Source: Methylocystis sp. L43
GTDB taxonomy: Bacteria; Pseudomonadota; Alphaproteobacteria; Rhizobiales; Beijerinckiaceae
Reading direction: 5' to 3'
DNA length: 64,000 nt
Assembly (NCBI RefSeq): GCF_015709525.1
Contig: NZ_JADNRA010000032.1
Span: forward strand, 1 to 64,000
Position numbers and translations under genes: made by a program. Below are positions 44,997 through 54,632 of the stretch, piece by piece (within the stretch, counting starts at the first letter, position 1; every line of letters starts with the position of its first letter). The notes under the pieces are model-generated. The model was not told where the DNA came from, ran no database searches, and saw nothing but the letters and a program-made list of their open reading frames with translations.

Positions 44997-46406
44997 ATGA
45001 CCGCACATCACTTTAACGATTTCGCCGTCACCGACCTTTCGCTGGCCGACTGGGGCCGCAAGGAGATCGCTATCGCCGAGACGGAAATGCCCGGCCTGAT
45101 GGCGACCCGCGCCGAATATGGCCCGTCGCAGCCGCTGAAAGGCGCGCGCGTCGCGGGTTCGCTCCACATGACCATCCAGACGGCGGTGCTGATCGAGACG
45201 CTGAAGGCGCTCGGCGCCGATGTGCGCTGGGCCTCCTGCAACATCTATTCGACGCAGGACCACGCCGCCGCCGCCATCGCCGCGACGGGCACGCCGGTCT
45301 TCGCCAAGAAGGGCGAGAGCCTAGAGGACTACTGGGACTACACCCACAAGATCTTCGAATGGGGCGACGGCGGCTGCCCCAACATGATCCTCGACGACGG
45401 CGGCGACGCGACGCTGCTCATTCATCTGGGCCTGCGCGCCGAGCAAGGCGACGTCGCCTTTCTCGAAACCGCCTCGAATGAAGAAGAAGAGGTTCTCTAC
45501 GCCTCGATCAAGAAGCGCCTGAAGGCCAATCCGGGCTTCTACAAGCGCAACGCCGAGGCGATCAAAGGCGTCACCGAAGAGACGACCACCGGCGTGCATC
45601 GCCTTTATGTCATGCACAAGGAGGGCAAGCTCCTCTGGCCGGCGATCAACGTCAACGACTCGGTCACCAAGTCGAAATTCGACAATCTCTATGGCTGCCG
45701 CGAGTCGCTCGTCGATGGCGTGCGCCGCGCGACCGACGTGATGATGGCTGGCAAGGTCGCCGTCATCGCCGGCTATGGCGACGTGGGCAAAGGCTCGGCG
45801 GCGTCGCTGCGCAACGCCGGTTGCCGCGTGCTCGTCACCGAAATCGACCCGATCTGCGCCCTGCAGGCGGCGATGGAAGGCTATGAAGTCACGACGATGG
45901 AAGACGCCGCGCCGCGCGGCGACATCTTCTGCACGGCGACGGGCAATGTCGACGTCATCACCGTCGACCATATGCGCGCCATGAAGGACCGCGCCATCGT
46001 CTGCAACATCGGCCATTTCGACTCGGAGATTCAGGTCGCCGGCCTGAAGAACCTCAAGTGGCACAATGTGAAGCCGCAGGTCGACGAGATCGAGTTCGCG
46101 GACGGCAAGCGCATCCTGCTGCTCGCCGAAGGCCGCTTGGTGAATCTGGGCTGCGCGACGGGTCATCCCTCCTTCGTGATGTCGGCGTCCTTCACCAATC
46201 AGACGCTGGCGCAGATCGAGCTGTGGACCAAGCAGGGCCAGTATCCGGTCGGCGTCTACACGCTGCCTAAGCACCTCGACGAGAAGGTCGCGTCGCTGCA
46301 CCTCGACAAAATCGGCGTCAAGCTGACGCAGATGACGGACGAGCAGGCCAAATATCTGAACCTGCCGAAGAACGGCCCCTTCAAGCCGGACCATTATCGC
46401 TACTGA
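44997..46406 (+). CDS. ahcY: Adenosylhomocysteinase
   Basis: A 469-residue S-adenosylhomocysteine hydrolase, which clears SAH after methyl transfer and so protects methylation-rich metabolism. Seen: [17 protein letters not shown], the NAD-binding [28 protein letters not shown], and the conserved C-terminus [13 protein letters not shown] at 44997 has AGAAGGA upstream and gives the usual family length. Confidence 0.97.
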   Translation: MTAHHFNDFAVTDLSLADWGRKEIAIAETEMPGLMATRAEYGPSQPLKGARVAGSLHMTIQTAVLIETLKALGADVRWASCNIYSTQDHAAAAIAATGTPVFAKKGESLEDYWDYTHKIFEWGDGGCPNMILDDGGDATLLIHLGLRAEQGDVAFLETASNEEEEVLYASIKKRLKANPGFYKRNAEAIKGVTEETTTGVHRLYVMHKEGKLLWPAINVNDSVTKSKFDNLYGCRESLVDGVRRATDVMMAGKVAVIAGYGDVGKGSAASLRNAGCRVLVTEIDPICALQAAMEGYEVTTMEDAAPRGDIFCTATGNVDVITVDHMRAMKDRAIVCNIGHFDSEIQVAGLKNLKWHNVKPQVDEIEFADGKRILLLAEGRLVNLGCATGHPSFVMSASFTNQTLAQIELWTKQGQYPVGVYTLPKHLDEKVASLHLDKIGVKLTQMTDEQAKYLNLPKNGPFKPDHYRY

Positions 46407-46740
46407 ACCAGTTCAGGTTTTCGTGTATTTGCGGCCTCGCTCCATGCCTGGAGCGAGGCCGTTTCACGCGATGGCCCCCGTTTGCGCGCCGAAACGCGAT
46501 TCCGTTTTGAGCAATTGCGCTTTAGATTGGGGTTGATTCGTGTGCGGCGCGGCGGGCCACCGACGGAGCCCTCCGTCTTCCTGTCGTCGGAGCCTATCCG
46601 CATCCTGCGCCCCGGCAGGCTGCGTCCGCGTTTGCAAGAACCGTTTACGGCGTTGTTGTGATGAGCACCCGCAATTGATCGTGGAGACCGGTTCTCATGA
46701 CGCGCCAATTCGATCGCTTGCAAGCGGAGTCGTCCTCGCA
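46407..46740. other. Intergenic region between ahcY and divL
   Basis: About 330 bases. After the terminator at its left end (46432-46464) nothing else was recognised; the right part should hold the divL operon promoter. Confidence 0.45.
46432..46464 (+). terminator. Terminator of ahcY
   Basis: A 12-bp stem (CGGCCTCGCTCC with GGAGCGAGGCCG), a six-base loop, then a short GTTTC tail. The stem is strong but the T tract is weak. Confidence 0.7.
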
Positions 46741-49245
46741 ATGACGAGACGGCGGCGCGCGATCAACCACTCTGGCGCTCCGCCCTTTGCCGGCGCTTCC
46801 CTCGGGTCTTTGCTTCTATGGCTCCAGGCGACGCCGGCGCGCGCGGCAAGCTTCCTCGAGGATCTGGCGATCGATCCGCAAATCGTCAGCTTCGCTTTTA
46901 GCGGCGGACTGGCGATTTTCGCCGCTGCGATCGTCGCGACGCATGTGCGCGAGCGCGCCGCCTGGCGTCGCCGGGAAGGCGCCTTGAGCGTCGAGCTCGA
47001 CGACGCCCGCGCCCAGCTTGGCCGAGCGAAAACCTTCCTCGCCTCCGAGCCGCAGATCTTCGTCGCCTGGACGGCGCCCGACGCCGAGGCCGATATTCAT
47101 TCTTCATCGCTGATCATGACCGGGGCTGTCGCCGCGCCGCGCCGCATATTGAGCTTTGGCGCCTGGCTTGCGCCCAAGGACGCTCAGGCGCTCGAAAGCG
47201 CCGTCGACCGTCTGCGCAAGAGCGGCGAAAGCTTTCGCCTGGCGCTTGCTGGCGTCGCCGGCCGGCATTTTGACGCGGACGGCCGAGCGGTTGGCGGCAG
47301 CGTCGTGTTGCGCATCCGTGAAGTCTCCGGCGACCGCTTGGAGCTGATTGGCCTTCGCGAGCGCTACGCCTCGGCGCAATCCGAACTCTCCGGTCTGCGC
47401 GCGATGCTCCAGGCGCTGCCCGCGCCATTTTGGATACGCGACGACGCGGGCGAACTCGTCTTCGTCAACGATGCTTATGCGCAGGCGGTCGAAGCGAAGA
47501 ATCCCGAGGACGCCCTCGCCCGCAAACTGGAGTTGCTCGACGAGTCGGCCCGCATCGCCGCCGAGGCGGCGCGCGCCAAGAACAGCGTCTGGCGCGAGCG
47601 CGTCAACGCCGTCGTGGCGGGCGAGCGTCATCGGCTCGACGTCACGCAGGCCTCCGCGTCGGGCGCCGCCGCCGCCCTCGCCATCGATCGTCATGAAGTC
47701 GAGACGGTGCGCGCCGATCTTGAGCAGCAGATGCAATCGCATGTGCGCACGCTCGATCAGCTGCCGACGGCGGTCGCGAGCTTCGATCGCGCGCGGCGCC
47801 TCATTTACAGCAACGACGCTTACGCCAAGCTGTGGCAGCTTGACCCCAGGTTCCTTGAACAACGGCCGACCGACGGACAGATTCTCGACCGTCTGCGCGC
47901 CGAGCAGCGCGTGCCCGTCGAGTCGGATTACAGGGCGTGGAAGGAGCGGCTGTTCGACGCCTATCGCTCGCCAGAGCCCATACGTCACACGTGGCATCTG
48001 CCGGATGGCCGCATCATCGACGTCGTCGCGCATCCGAACCCCAAAGGCGGCGTCACCTATCTGTATGACGACACCACCAAGGCTTACGATCTTCAGACAC
48101 GCTTCAACGCGCTTGCCCGCATGCAGAGCGAAACGCTCGAGACGCTGCACGAGGGCGTGGCGGTTTTCGGTTCCGACGGGCGTTTGAAGTTCAGCAATCC
48201 TGCCTTCGCGTGTCTGTGGCGGCTCGATCCCGAGGAGCTCACGAAACGCCCGCGCTTCGACGCGCTCGCCGCGAGATGTCGCGCGCTGCACGCCACAGAG
48301 GAGACATGGGCGGCGTTGCAAGGCTTCGTCACCGGTCTCAATGAGCTGCGCGAAGGCTTCACCCGGCGCATCGAACGCAGCGATGGCGTCGTCTTGGACT
48401 GTACGGCGCAATCTCTGCTCGACGGCGCGGCGCTCCTCACCTTCGTCGACGTTTCCGCCGACGTGAATGTCGAGCGGGCATTGACGGACCGCAACAAGGC
48501 GCTGCTCGCCGCCGAAAAGCTGCGCAATGACTTCATCCATCACGTCAGTTACGAGTTGCGCTCGCCGCTCAACAACATCAACGGCTTCGTGCATCTCCTC
48601 GGAGAGGATTCGACCGGCTCGCTCAATCCGCGCCAGCGTGAATATCTCGGCTACGTCAACAAATCCTCCGCGGCGCTGCTCGCCATCGTCGACGATATTC
48701 TCGATCTGGCGACAATTGACGAAGACGCGCTGGAGCTTGAAATTTCCGAGGTCGACGTCGAGGCGACGATGCGCGCCGCGATCGAAGGCGTGCAGGATCG
48801 ACTCGCCGAAAATTCAATCGACGTGCAGATCGTCGCGATGGACGATGTCGGAACGTTCCGCGGCGACGCCAAGCGCGTGCGCCAGATCCTGTTCAATCTT
48901 CTTTCGAACGCCATCGGATTTTCCCGTCCGGGGCAGACGGTGACGCTTGCCGTGTTGCGGCGCGAGACCGAAATCGTCTTCAAAGTCACGGATCGCGGCC
49001 GCGGCATTTCGCCGGAAATCCTCGAACGCATCTTCGATCGCTTTGAGTCGCACACCGCCGGTTCCCGCCACCGCGGAGTCGGGCTTGGTCTCTCTATCGT
49101 GCGCGCCTTGATGGAGCTTCATGGCGGCAGAGTCTTCATCGATTCCGCCCCTGGCGAAGGCACGACCGTCACCTGCATCTTTCCGGCGCATGCCGCGCAT
49201 GAAGAGGCGCGTCTCCTCGCGGCGAGCGCTGGAGGCGCGGAATGA
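46741..49245 (+). CDS. divL: DivL-type kinase with tyrosine at the phospho-acceptor site
   Basis: An 834-residue protein: one N-terminal membrane helix (about 40-60), at least three PAS-like regions, then a HisKA-like domain and HATPase domain (NLLSNAIGFSRPG, DRGRGIS, GVGLGLSIVRAL). The acceptor motif reads HHVSYELRSPLNN, with Tyr604 where histidine is normal. This substitution and the operon identify DivL, which in Caulobacter works with CckA and DivK in cell-cycle control. The start is ATG at 46741. It overlaps the next gene by four bases. Confidence 0.9.
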   Translation: MTRRRRAINHSGAPPFAGASLGSLLLWLQATPARAASFLEDLAIDPQIVSFAFSGGLAIFAAAIVATHVRERAAWRRREGALSVELDDARAQLGRAKTFLASEPQIFVAWTAPDAEADIHSSSLIMTGAVAAPRRILSFGAWLAPKDAQALESAVDRLRKSGESFRLALAGVAGRHFDADGRAVGGSVVLRIREVSGDRLELIGLRERYASAQSELSGLRAMLQALPAPFWIRDDAGELVFVNDAYAQAVEAKNPEDALARKLELLDESARIAAEAARAKNSVWRERVNAVVAGERHRLDVTQASASGAAAALAIDRHEVETVRADLEQQMQSHVRTLDQLPTAVASFDRARRLIYSNDAYAKLWQLDPRFLEQRPTDGQILDRLRAEQRVPVESDYRAWKERLFDAYRSPEPIRHTWHLPDGRIIDVVAHPNPKGGVTYLYDDTTKAYDLQTRFNALARMQSETLETLHEGVAVFGSDGRLKFSNPAFACLWRLDPEELTKRPRFDALAARCRALHATEETWAALQGFVTGLNELREGFTRRIERSDGVVLDCTAQSLLDGAALLTFVDVSADVNVERALTDRNKALLAAEKLRNDFIHHVSYELRSPLNNINGFVHLLGEDSTGSLNPRQREYLGYVNKSSAALLAIVDDILDLATIDEDALELEISEVDVEATMRAAIEGVQDRLAENSIDVQIVAMDDVGTFRGDAKRVRQILFNLLSNAIGFSRPGQTVTLAVLRRETEIVFKVTDRGRGISPEILERIFDRFESHTAGSRHRGVGLGLSIVRALMELHGGRVFIDSAPGEGTTVTCIFPAHAAHEEARLLAASAGGAE

Positions 49246-50792
49246 GCGAGGAGGCAGCGGCGAAATCGGTCTGGCGCCTCGATGTCGCCAGCGAAGCCGA
49301 GACGATCGAACTCGCGCAAGAACTTTCGACGCTCGTACGCAACGGCGACGCCGTCATGCTTTCGGGCGATCTCGGCGCCGGCAAGACCACCTTCGCGCGC
49401 GCGATGATCCGCGCTTTGGTCGAAGACCCGCGGCTTGAGGCGCCAAGCCCGACCTTCACGCTGATGCAGGTCTACGAGGGCGCAGGCAATCGCGTCGTCC
49501 ACGCCGACTTCTATCGGCTGGAGAACACCGGGGAGCTTGAGGGATTAGGCTGGGAGGAGGCGACCGACGACGCGATCGTGCTCGTCGAATGGGCCGAACG
49601 TGCGCGCGACGCGCTGTCGCCCGATCGTCTCGAAGTGCGACTGAGTTTCGTCGACGGCGATAATCGCGAGGCGCGTCGGTTCACCATTTCCGGCTATGGC
49701 GGCTTCGTGTCGCGCCTCGCGTCCTTCAAGGCGCTGTACGAACTTCTGCGAAAGGCGGGCTGGAGCCACGCCAGGCGCCATTTCCTGCAGGGCGACGCCT
49801 CGACGCGCGCCTATGAGCGGCTCGAAAAGGAAAATGGACAGCGCGCGATTCTGATGATCTCGCCGGCGCGTCCGGACGGACCGCCGATCCGCTATGGCAA
49901 GTCCTACAGCGCGATCGCGCGCCTCGCCGAAAACGTCGCTCCCTTTGTCGCGATGTCTCAGGGGCTGCGTGGCCTGGGGCTCTCGGCCCCGGAAGTCTAC
50001 GCCAAGGATATCGACGCCGGCCTGCTGATTATCGAGGACCTTGGCGGCGAGGGCGTCGTCGACGGGGGCGGCCCCATCGTCGAGCGCTATCTCGAAGCGG
50101 CGGGCGCGCTCGCCTATCTTCATGCGCAGCGCCTGCCGGATGTGATCGCGGTCGAAGGCGACGGCGATTACCACATCCCGCCCTACGACCTCGACGCCTT
50201 GCTGATCGAAGTGGAATTGCTCGCCGACTGGTATCTCACGCGCCAGAAGGCGTCGATCTCTTCCGGCGCCAAGGCCATCTTTCTCAATCTCTGGCGTCAG
50301 GCGCTTGTTGATGTCGCGAGCGCCGCGCCGACATGGACGCCGACATGGACTCTGAGAGATTATCACTCTCCCAATCTTTTGTGGCTGGCGCAGCGGAATG
50401 GTCTGGCGCGGATCGGCATCCTCGATTTCCAGGACTGTGTGATCGGCCATCCCGCCTATGACGTTGCTTCGCTGGGGCAGGACGCCCGCATCGACGTGCC
50501 CAACGATTTGGAGTTGAAGCTCCTCGCCCATTACGCCAAACTGCGCCGCGACGCCGACTCTGCATTCGACATGGCCGCTTTCGCCAGGGCTTATGCGATC
50601 CTGGCGGCGCAGCGCGCGACAAAGATCCTGGGAATCTTCGCGCGGCTGGATCAGCGCGACGGCAAGCCGCAATATCTCGCGCATCTTCCGCGCGTTGAAG
50701 CCTATCTCAAAAAGAGCCTTCGCCATCCGGCGCTGGCCGACATCAGGGCGTGGTATGAGGCCAACATCCCCGGCTTGTTTCGCGACTCCTGA
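49242..50792 (+). CDS. TsaE/AmgK-like fusion: t6A ATPase plus sugar kinase domain
   Basis: A 516-residue fusion. Residues about 1-150 form TsaE, the ATPase of tRNA t6A synthesis (Walker A SGDLGAGKTTFAR, later VVHADFYRLEN). Residues about 165-505 form an aminoglycoside-phosphotransferase-like kinase (LQGDASTRAYERL, LIIEDLGGEGV, the Brenner motif LRDYHSPNLLW, ILDFQDCVIGHPAYD) related to AmgK, which phosphorylates MurNAc/GlcNAc in peptidoglycan recycling. The following murU gene supports that second activity. This fusion is common in alphaproteobacteria. Confidence 0.9.
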   Translation: MSEEAAAKSVWRLDVASEAETIELAQELSTLVRNGDAVMLSGDLGAGKTTFARAMIRALVEDPRLEAPSPTFTLMQVYEGAGNRVVHADFYRLENTGELEGLGWEEATDDAIVLVEWAERARDALSPDRLEVRLSFVDGDNREARRFTISGYGGFVSRLASFKALYELLRKAGWSHARRHFLQGDASTRAYERLEKENGQRAILMISPARPDGPPIRYGKSYSAIARLAENVAPFVAMSQGLRGLGLSAPEVYAKDIDAGLLIIEDLGGEGVVDGGGPIVERYLEAAGALAYLHAQRLPDVIAVEGDGDYHIPPYDLDALLIEVELLADWYLTRQKASISSGAKAIFLNLWRQALVDVASAAPTWTPTWTLRDYHSPNLLWLAQRNGLARIGILDFQDCVIGHPAYDVASLGQDARIDVPNDLELKLLAHYAKLRRDADSAFDMAAFARAYAILAAQRATKILGIFARLDQRDGKPQYLAHLPRVEAYLKKSLRHPALADIRAWYEANIPGLFRDS

Positions 50793-51519
50793 GAAGCGAG
50801 CGCTCGCGCCTGCGCCGAGCGTCGCCATGGTGTTCGCCGCCGGGCTTGGCGCGCGCATGCGGCCGATCACCGAGAAGACGCCAAAGCCGCTTGTGTCCGT
50901 CGCTGGCCGCACGCTGATTGATCGCGCGCTCGACGAATTCGAAAAGGCGGGCGTCGAACTGGCCATCGTCAACGTCCATCATCTCGCCGATCAGATTGAA
51001 ACGCATCTCGCGACGCGCGCCCGTCCACGAGTCGTCATTTCTGACGAACGCACGCTGCTGCTGGATCAAGGCGGCGGGATCAAGAAAGCGCTTCCGCTGA
51101 TCGGCAACGACCCGTTTTTCGTTTGCAACACCGACGCGTTCTGGATCGACGCGGCGCGCTCAAATGTGCGAACGCTCGCGGAAGCCTTTGACCCCGACGT
51201 GATGGACGCGGCGCTGCTGCTCGCGCCGACATCGGGAAGCGTCGGAGTCGACTGGGGCGGCGATTTCGATCTGGACGCTGAAGGGCGCATTATTCGCCGC
51301 GATGGCCAGAAACCTTATGTGTATACCGGCGTGGGCCTCATGAAGCCGCAGCTCTTCGCCGGCGTCGCGGATGACGTTTTCAAGCTCGCGCCCTTCTTTT
51401 TCGAGGCCGCGCGCAAGGGGCGGCTCTATGGAGTCGTCTCCAGCGGTCTTTGGCTTCACGTCGGCACGGTCGCAGCCATTGCGGACGCCGAGCGTGCGAT
51501 CGCCCTGCGCCAAGGCTGA
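50755..51519 (+). CDS. murU: Nucleotidyltransferase (MurU-like)
   Basis: A protein of about 254 residues with the nucleotidyltransferase start MVFAAGLGARMRPITEKTPKPL, the sugar-binding TLLLDQGGGIKKALPL, and NTDAFWID. With AmgK it would turn recycled MurNAc-1-phosphate into UDP-MurNAc, bypassing de novo MurA. The ATG at 50755 overlaps the previous gene by 38 bases; ATG at 50827 starts right at the first strand and is the alternative. Confidence 0.85.
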   Translation: MRPTSPACFATPEKRALAPAPSVAMVFAAGLGARMRPITEKTPKPLVSVAGRTLIDRALDEFEKAGVELAIVNVHHLADQIETHLATRARPRVVISDERTLLLDQGGGIKKALPLIGNDPFFVCNTDAFWIDAARSNVRTLAEAFDPDVMDAALLLAPTSGSVGVDWGGDFDLDAEGRIIRRDGQKPYVYTGVGLMKPQLFAGVADDVFKLAPFFFEAARKGRLYGVVSSGLWLHVGTVAAIADAERAIALRQG

Positions 51520-51524
51520 GCGCG

Positions 51525-54500
51525 ATGCTCGCCCGCCGGCGCAATCTTTTCACCATTGCGCCTGGCGCGCCGTTTCTGAAGACGTTCGTTTCGGCGCTGC
51601 TCGACGGCGAGATTGTTCCCGTACTCTCTCGCGATACGCCGCCGCTGACGATGGCGCACGCGACGATCTATGTGCCGACCCAGCGCGCGGCGCGGGCGCT
51701 CGCGGCCGAATTCGCGCAGGCGCTGGATCGGCGCGCGACGCTGCTGCCGCGCATCCTGCCGCTCGGCGCTCTGGAGGAGCGCGAGAACGCTGCTTTGTTT
51801 GCCGGAGATTTTCGCGTCGAGACGGATGCGTCCCTCGCCGCGCCGATCGAAGAACTGGAGCGACGCCTGCTGCTGTCGCAGCTCATTCTGCAATGGGCGG
51901 AAGCGATTGGGCGCGCGCTCATCTCGGTCGATGCAAGCGGCGCGCCCAGCCTGCATGAGAGCGAGCCGCTGCTCGTCGCATCGACGCCGTCGGCCGCCTA
52001 TGCGCTGGCCGCCGAGCTCGGCGCCCTCATCGACGAATTGCACATCGAAGATGTTTCGGTCGATACGTTCGACACTTTGAGCGACGACGCCTACAGCGAT
52101 TTCTGGGCGATCACGACAAAATTTCTGCAGATCGCCTTGCGCGAATGGCCACAAATTCTCGCGGACCGGGGACGCATCGACGCCAGCGCCTATCAAAAAC
52201 GCCTCGTTGAAGCGCAGCTCGGGGAGCTTGCCCGCACACCGCCGACCGCGCCGGTTATCGCGCTCGGCTCCACCGGCGCGCAGCCGACGACCGCGCGGCT
52301 GCTCGCCGCCATCGCCGGGCTCGAAAATGGCGCCGTGGTCCTGCCGGGCCTCGATCAGATCATGAGCGCGGACGCCTGGACGGGCGTGGGTCAGACCGAG
52401 AGAGGCGGAGAACCGGCCTTCACCCATCCGCAGATGATGCTGAAACGCTTGCTCGCGGCCATGGGCGCGGCGCGCGATGAGCCGCGGGAACTTGCGCGCG
52501 TGACTCCGGCGCTGGCGGCGCGCCGCGCGTTTGTCTCGCAAGCGATGGCGCCTGCCGACGCGACGTCAGCGTGGCGCGACTATCAGGCTGAGCAAAGTAG
52601 CGGCTTCGCACAGGCGCTCGACGGCGTCATTGCGCTGGAAGCGCCCGACGAGCGCCTCGAAGCTTTGGCGCTCGCGCTCTTCATGCGCGAGGCGCTGGAG
52701 ACGCCCGGCCGAACGGCGGCGCTCGTCACGCCGGACCGGCTCATTGCGCGGCGCGTCGCCGCCGAGTTGCGACGCTTCGACATTGAGATCGATGATTCGG
52801 GCGGCATGCCGCTCGCAAGAACGTCCATCGGCGCGCTGGCGCGGCTCGTCGCCACGATCGGATCGGATCGCGCGGGCGCCGTGAACGTCGCCGCGCTGCT
52901 CGCCCATCCGCTGACCGGGCTCGGACTTTCGCGCACGCGCGTCGCATCTCTCGCATCGCCAATCGAGATTGGCGTGCTGCGGACATTCGCGCAGCCTGAC
53001 GGCGGCTGGGCGGCGCGGGTCCTGCCGGCGCGCGAATTGGCCCGCGCGCCGCATGCGCATCCGGCGGCGCGTCGCATCAGCGATGACGAGTGGCGTGCGA
53101 TCGAAGACACGCTTGCGCGTATTGACGCCGCTTTCTCGCCCTTCGCCGCGCTGACGCCGACATCCTCGCTGTCGGACCGCGCGCGCGCGCACAGCGGCGC
53201 GCTTGAAGCGGTGATCGCCGGCGCCGACGACGCTGATGAAGAAGGCGCGTCGACGCTGTTCGAACTTCTTGACCGGCTCGCGCACGCTGAGGCGCCGGCA
53301 GGCTTTGACGCGCAAAACTATGCAGCTTTGTTCGACCGTGTCGCCGCCGAGACGATGCTGCGCGGCCCGCGACGCGCCCATCCGCGCCTGAAGATCCTCG
53401 GCCCTTTGGAGGCGCGGCTCATCGAGGCCGACCTGGTCCTGCTCGCCGGACTGGACGAAGGCGTATGGCCGCCGCAGACGGACACCGGCGCTTTTCTCAA
53501 CCGCTCGATGCGCGCCCAACTCGGCCTGATGGCGCCGGAGCGACGCATCGGCCAAAGCGCGCATGACTTCATCATGGCTATGGGCGCGGAGCGCGTCGTG
53601 CTGAGCCGCGCCATCAAGCGCAATGGCGCGCCAACCGTTCCTTCCCGCTTCATCGCGCGCCTCTCGGCGCTTGCCGGCGACGCGTTCGACGACTGCAGGA
53701 AACGCGGTGACGCGATGCTCGCGATCGCCGCGGCGCTCGATCGTCCAAAAGCGACGATTGCGATCGAGCGGCCGCAGCCGCGCCCACCGGCGGCGCTGCG
53801 CCCGCACCGCTTGAGCGTCACCCGCGTCGAGCGCCTGCGCCGCGATCCTTACGCAATCTTCGCCGAATATATTCTCAAACTCGCGCCGATGCCGCCGATC
53901 GGCGCGGAGGCCGGCGCGCGCGAAATTGGCGTCGCGATACATGAGGCGCTTGCGGCATTCGTCGCGCGCCATCCGCGCGGCGCGCTTCCCTCTGGGGCCC
54001 GCAACGTTCTCCGCGATCTCGCGCGCGAGAAACTCGATGGCTTCATGGCCGATCCCGCCTTCGTGAGTTTCCAATGGCCGCGCATCGAAGCGGGGCTCGA
54101 TCATGCGTTCAGCTTCGAACAGGAGCGGCGCGCTTTGGACTGCGACATCCATGTTGAAACGCGCGGCGAGATCGCGCTTGCGCTCACCGACGGAACGATT
54201 TTTTGCCTGACCGCGATCGCCGACCGCATAGAGGTGGATCGCGAGGGCCAAGCATATGTCTTCGACTACAAGACGGGCGCGCCGCCGTCCAAAAAGCAGG
54301 TCAAGGCCGGCTGGTCGCCGCAGCTGACGTTGGAGGCGGCGATGATCGAGGCCGGCGCTTTCGAGAAAATCGGCGTGCGGCCAGTTTCCGGCGCCGCCTA
54401 TATCGGCTTGCGAAAGGGCGGCGAGACTCACTGGCTCGAATGGAAAGACACGCGCTTCGCCGACGTCGTCGCGGCGCATCGCGCGCAGCTCAAAGAGCTG

Positions 54501-54632
54501 CTGTCGCAGTTTTCCAGTGAGTCGACGCCTTATGCGTCGCGGCCGCATCCGGCCTTTATGAGCGATATCGGCGACTACGACCATCTAGCGCGCGTCAAGG
54601 AATGGATGCGCGGCGGCGGAGAGACGGTATGA
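51525..54632 (+). CDS. addB: Double-strand break repair protein AddB (alphaproteobacterial type)
   Basis: A 1035-residue partner of AddA. It has a helicase-like but divergent N-terminal region and a C-terminal PD-(D/E)XK nuclease domain: HEALAAFVARHP, and the active-site YVFDYKTGAPPSKKQVKAG. AddAB resects DNA ends for RecA loading. The start is ATG at 51525, five bases after murU. Its stop overlaps the addA start (ATGA). Confidence 0.92.
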   Translation: MLARRRNLFTIAPGAPFLKTFVSALLDGEIVPVLSRDTPPLTMAHATIYVPTQRAARALAAEFAQALDRRATLLPRILPLGALEERENAALFAGDFRVETDASLAAPIEELERRLLLSQLILQWAEAIGRALISVDASGAPSLHESEPLLVASTPSAAYALAAELGALIDELHIEDVSVDTFDTLSDDAYSDFWAITTKFLQIALREWPQILADRGRIDASAYQKRLVEAQLGELARTPPTAPVIALGSTGAQPTTARLLAAIAGLENGAVVLPGLDQIMSADAWTGVGQTERGGEPAFTHPQMMLKRLLAAMGAARDEPRELARVTPALAARRAFVSQAMAPADATSAWRDYQAEQSSGFAQALDGVIALEAPDERLEALALALFMREALETPGRTAALVTPDRLIARRVAAELRRFDIEIDDSGGMPLARTSIGALARLVATIGSDRAGAVNVAALLAHPLTGLGLSRTRVASLASPIEIGVLRTFAQPDGGWAARVLPARELARAPHAHPAARRISDDEWRAIEDTLARIDAAFSPFAALTPTSSLSDRARAHSGALEAVIAGADDADEEGASTLFELLDRLAHAEAPAGFDAQNYAALFDRVAAETMLRGPRRAHPRLKILGPLEARLIEADLVLLAGLDEGVWPPQTDTGAFLNRSMRAQLGLMAPERRIGQSAHDFIMAMGAERVVLSRAIKRNGAPTVPSRFIARLSALAGDAFDDCRKRGDAMLAIAAALDRPKATIAIERPQPRPPAALRPHRLSVTRVERLRRDPYAIFAEYILKLAPMPPIGAEAGAREIGVAIHEALAAFVARHPRGALPSGARNVLRDLAREKLDGFMADPAFVSFQWPRIEAGLDHAFSFEQERRALDCDIHVETRGEIALALTDGTIFCLTAIADRIEVDREGQAYVFDYKTGAPPSKKQVKAGWSPQLTLEAAMIEAGAFEKIGVRPVSGAAYIGLRKGGETHWLEWKDTRFADVVAAHRAQLKELLSQFSSESTPYASRPHPAFMSDIGDYDHLARVKEWMRGGGETV

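Noticed and set aside
52566-54584. A 672-codon open frame antisense to addB
   Set aside because: Arg-rich low-information translation typical of antisense frames.
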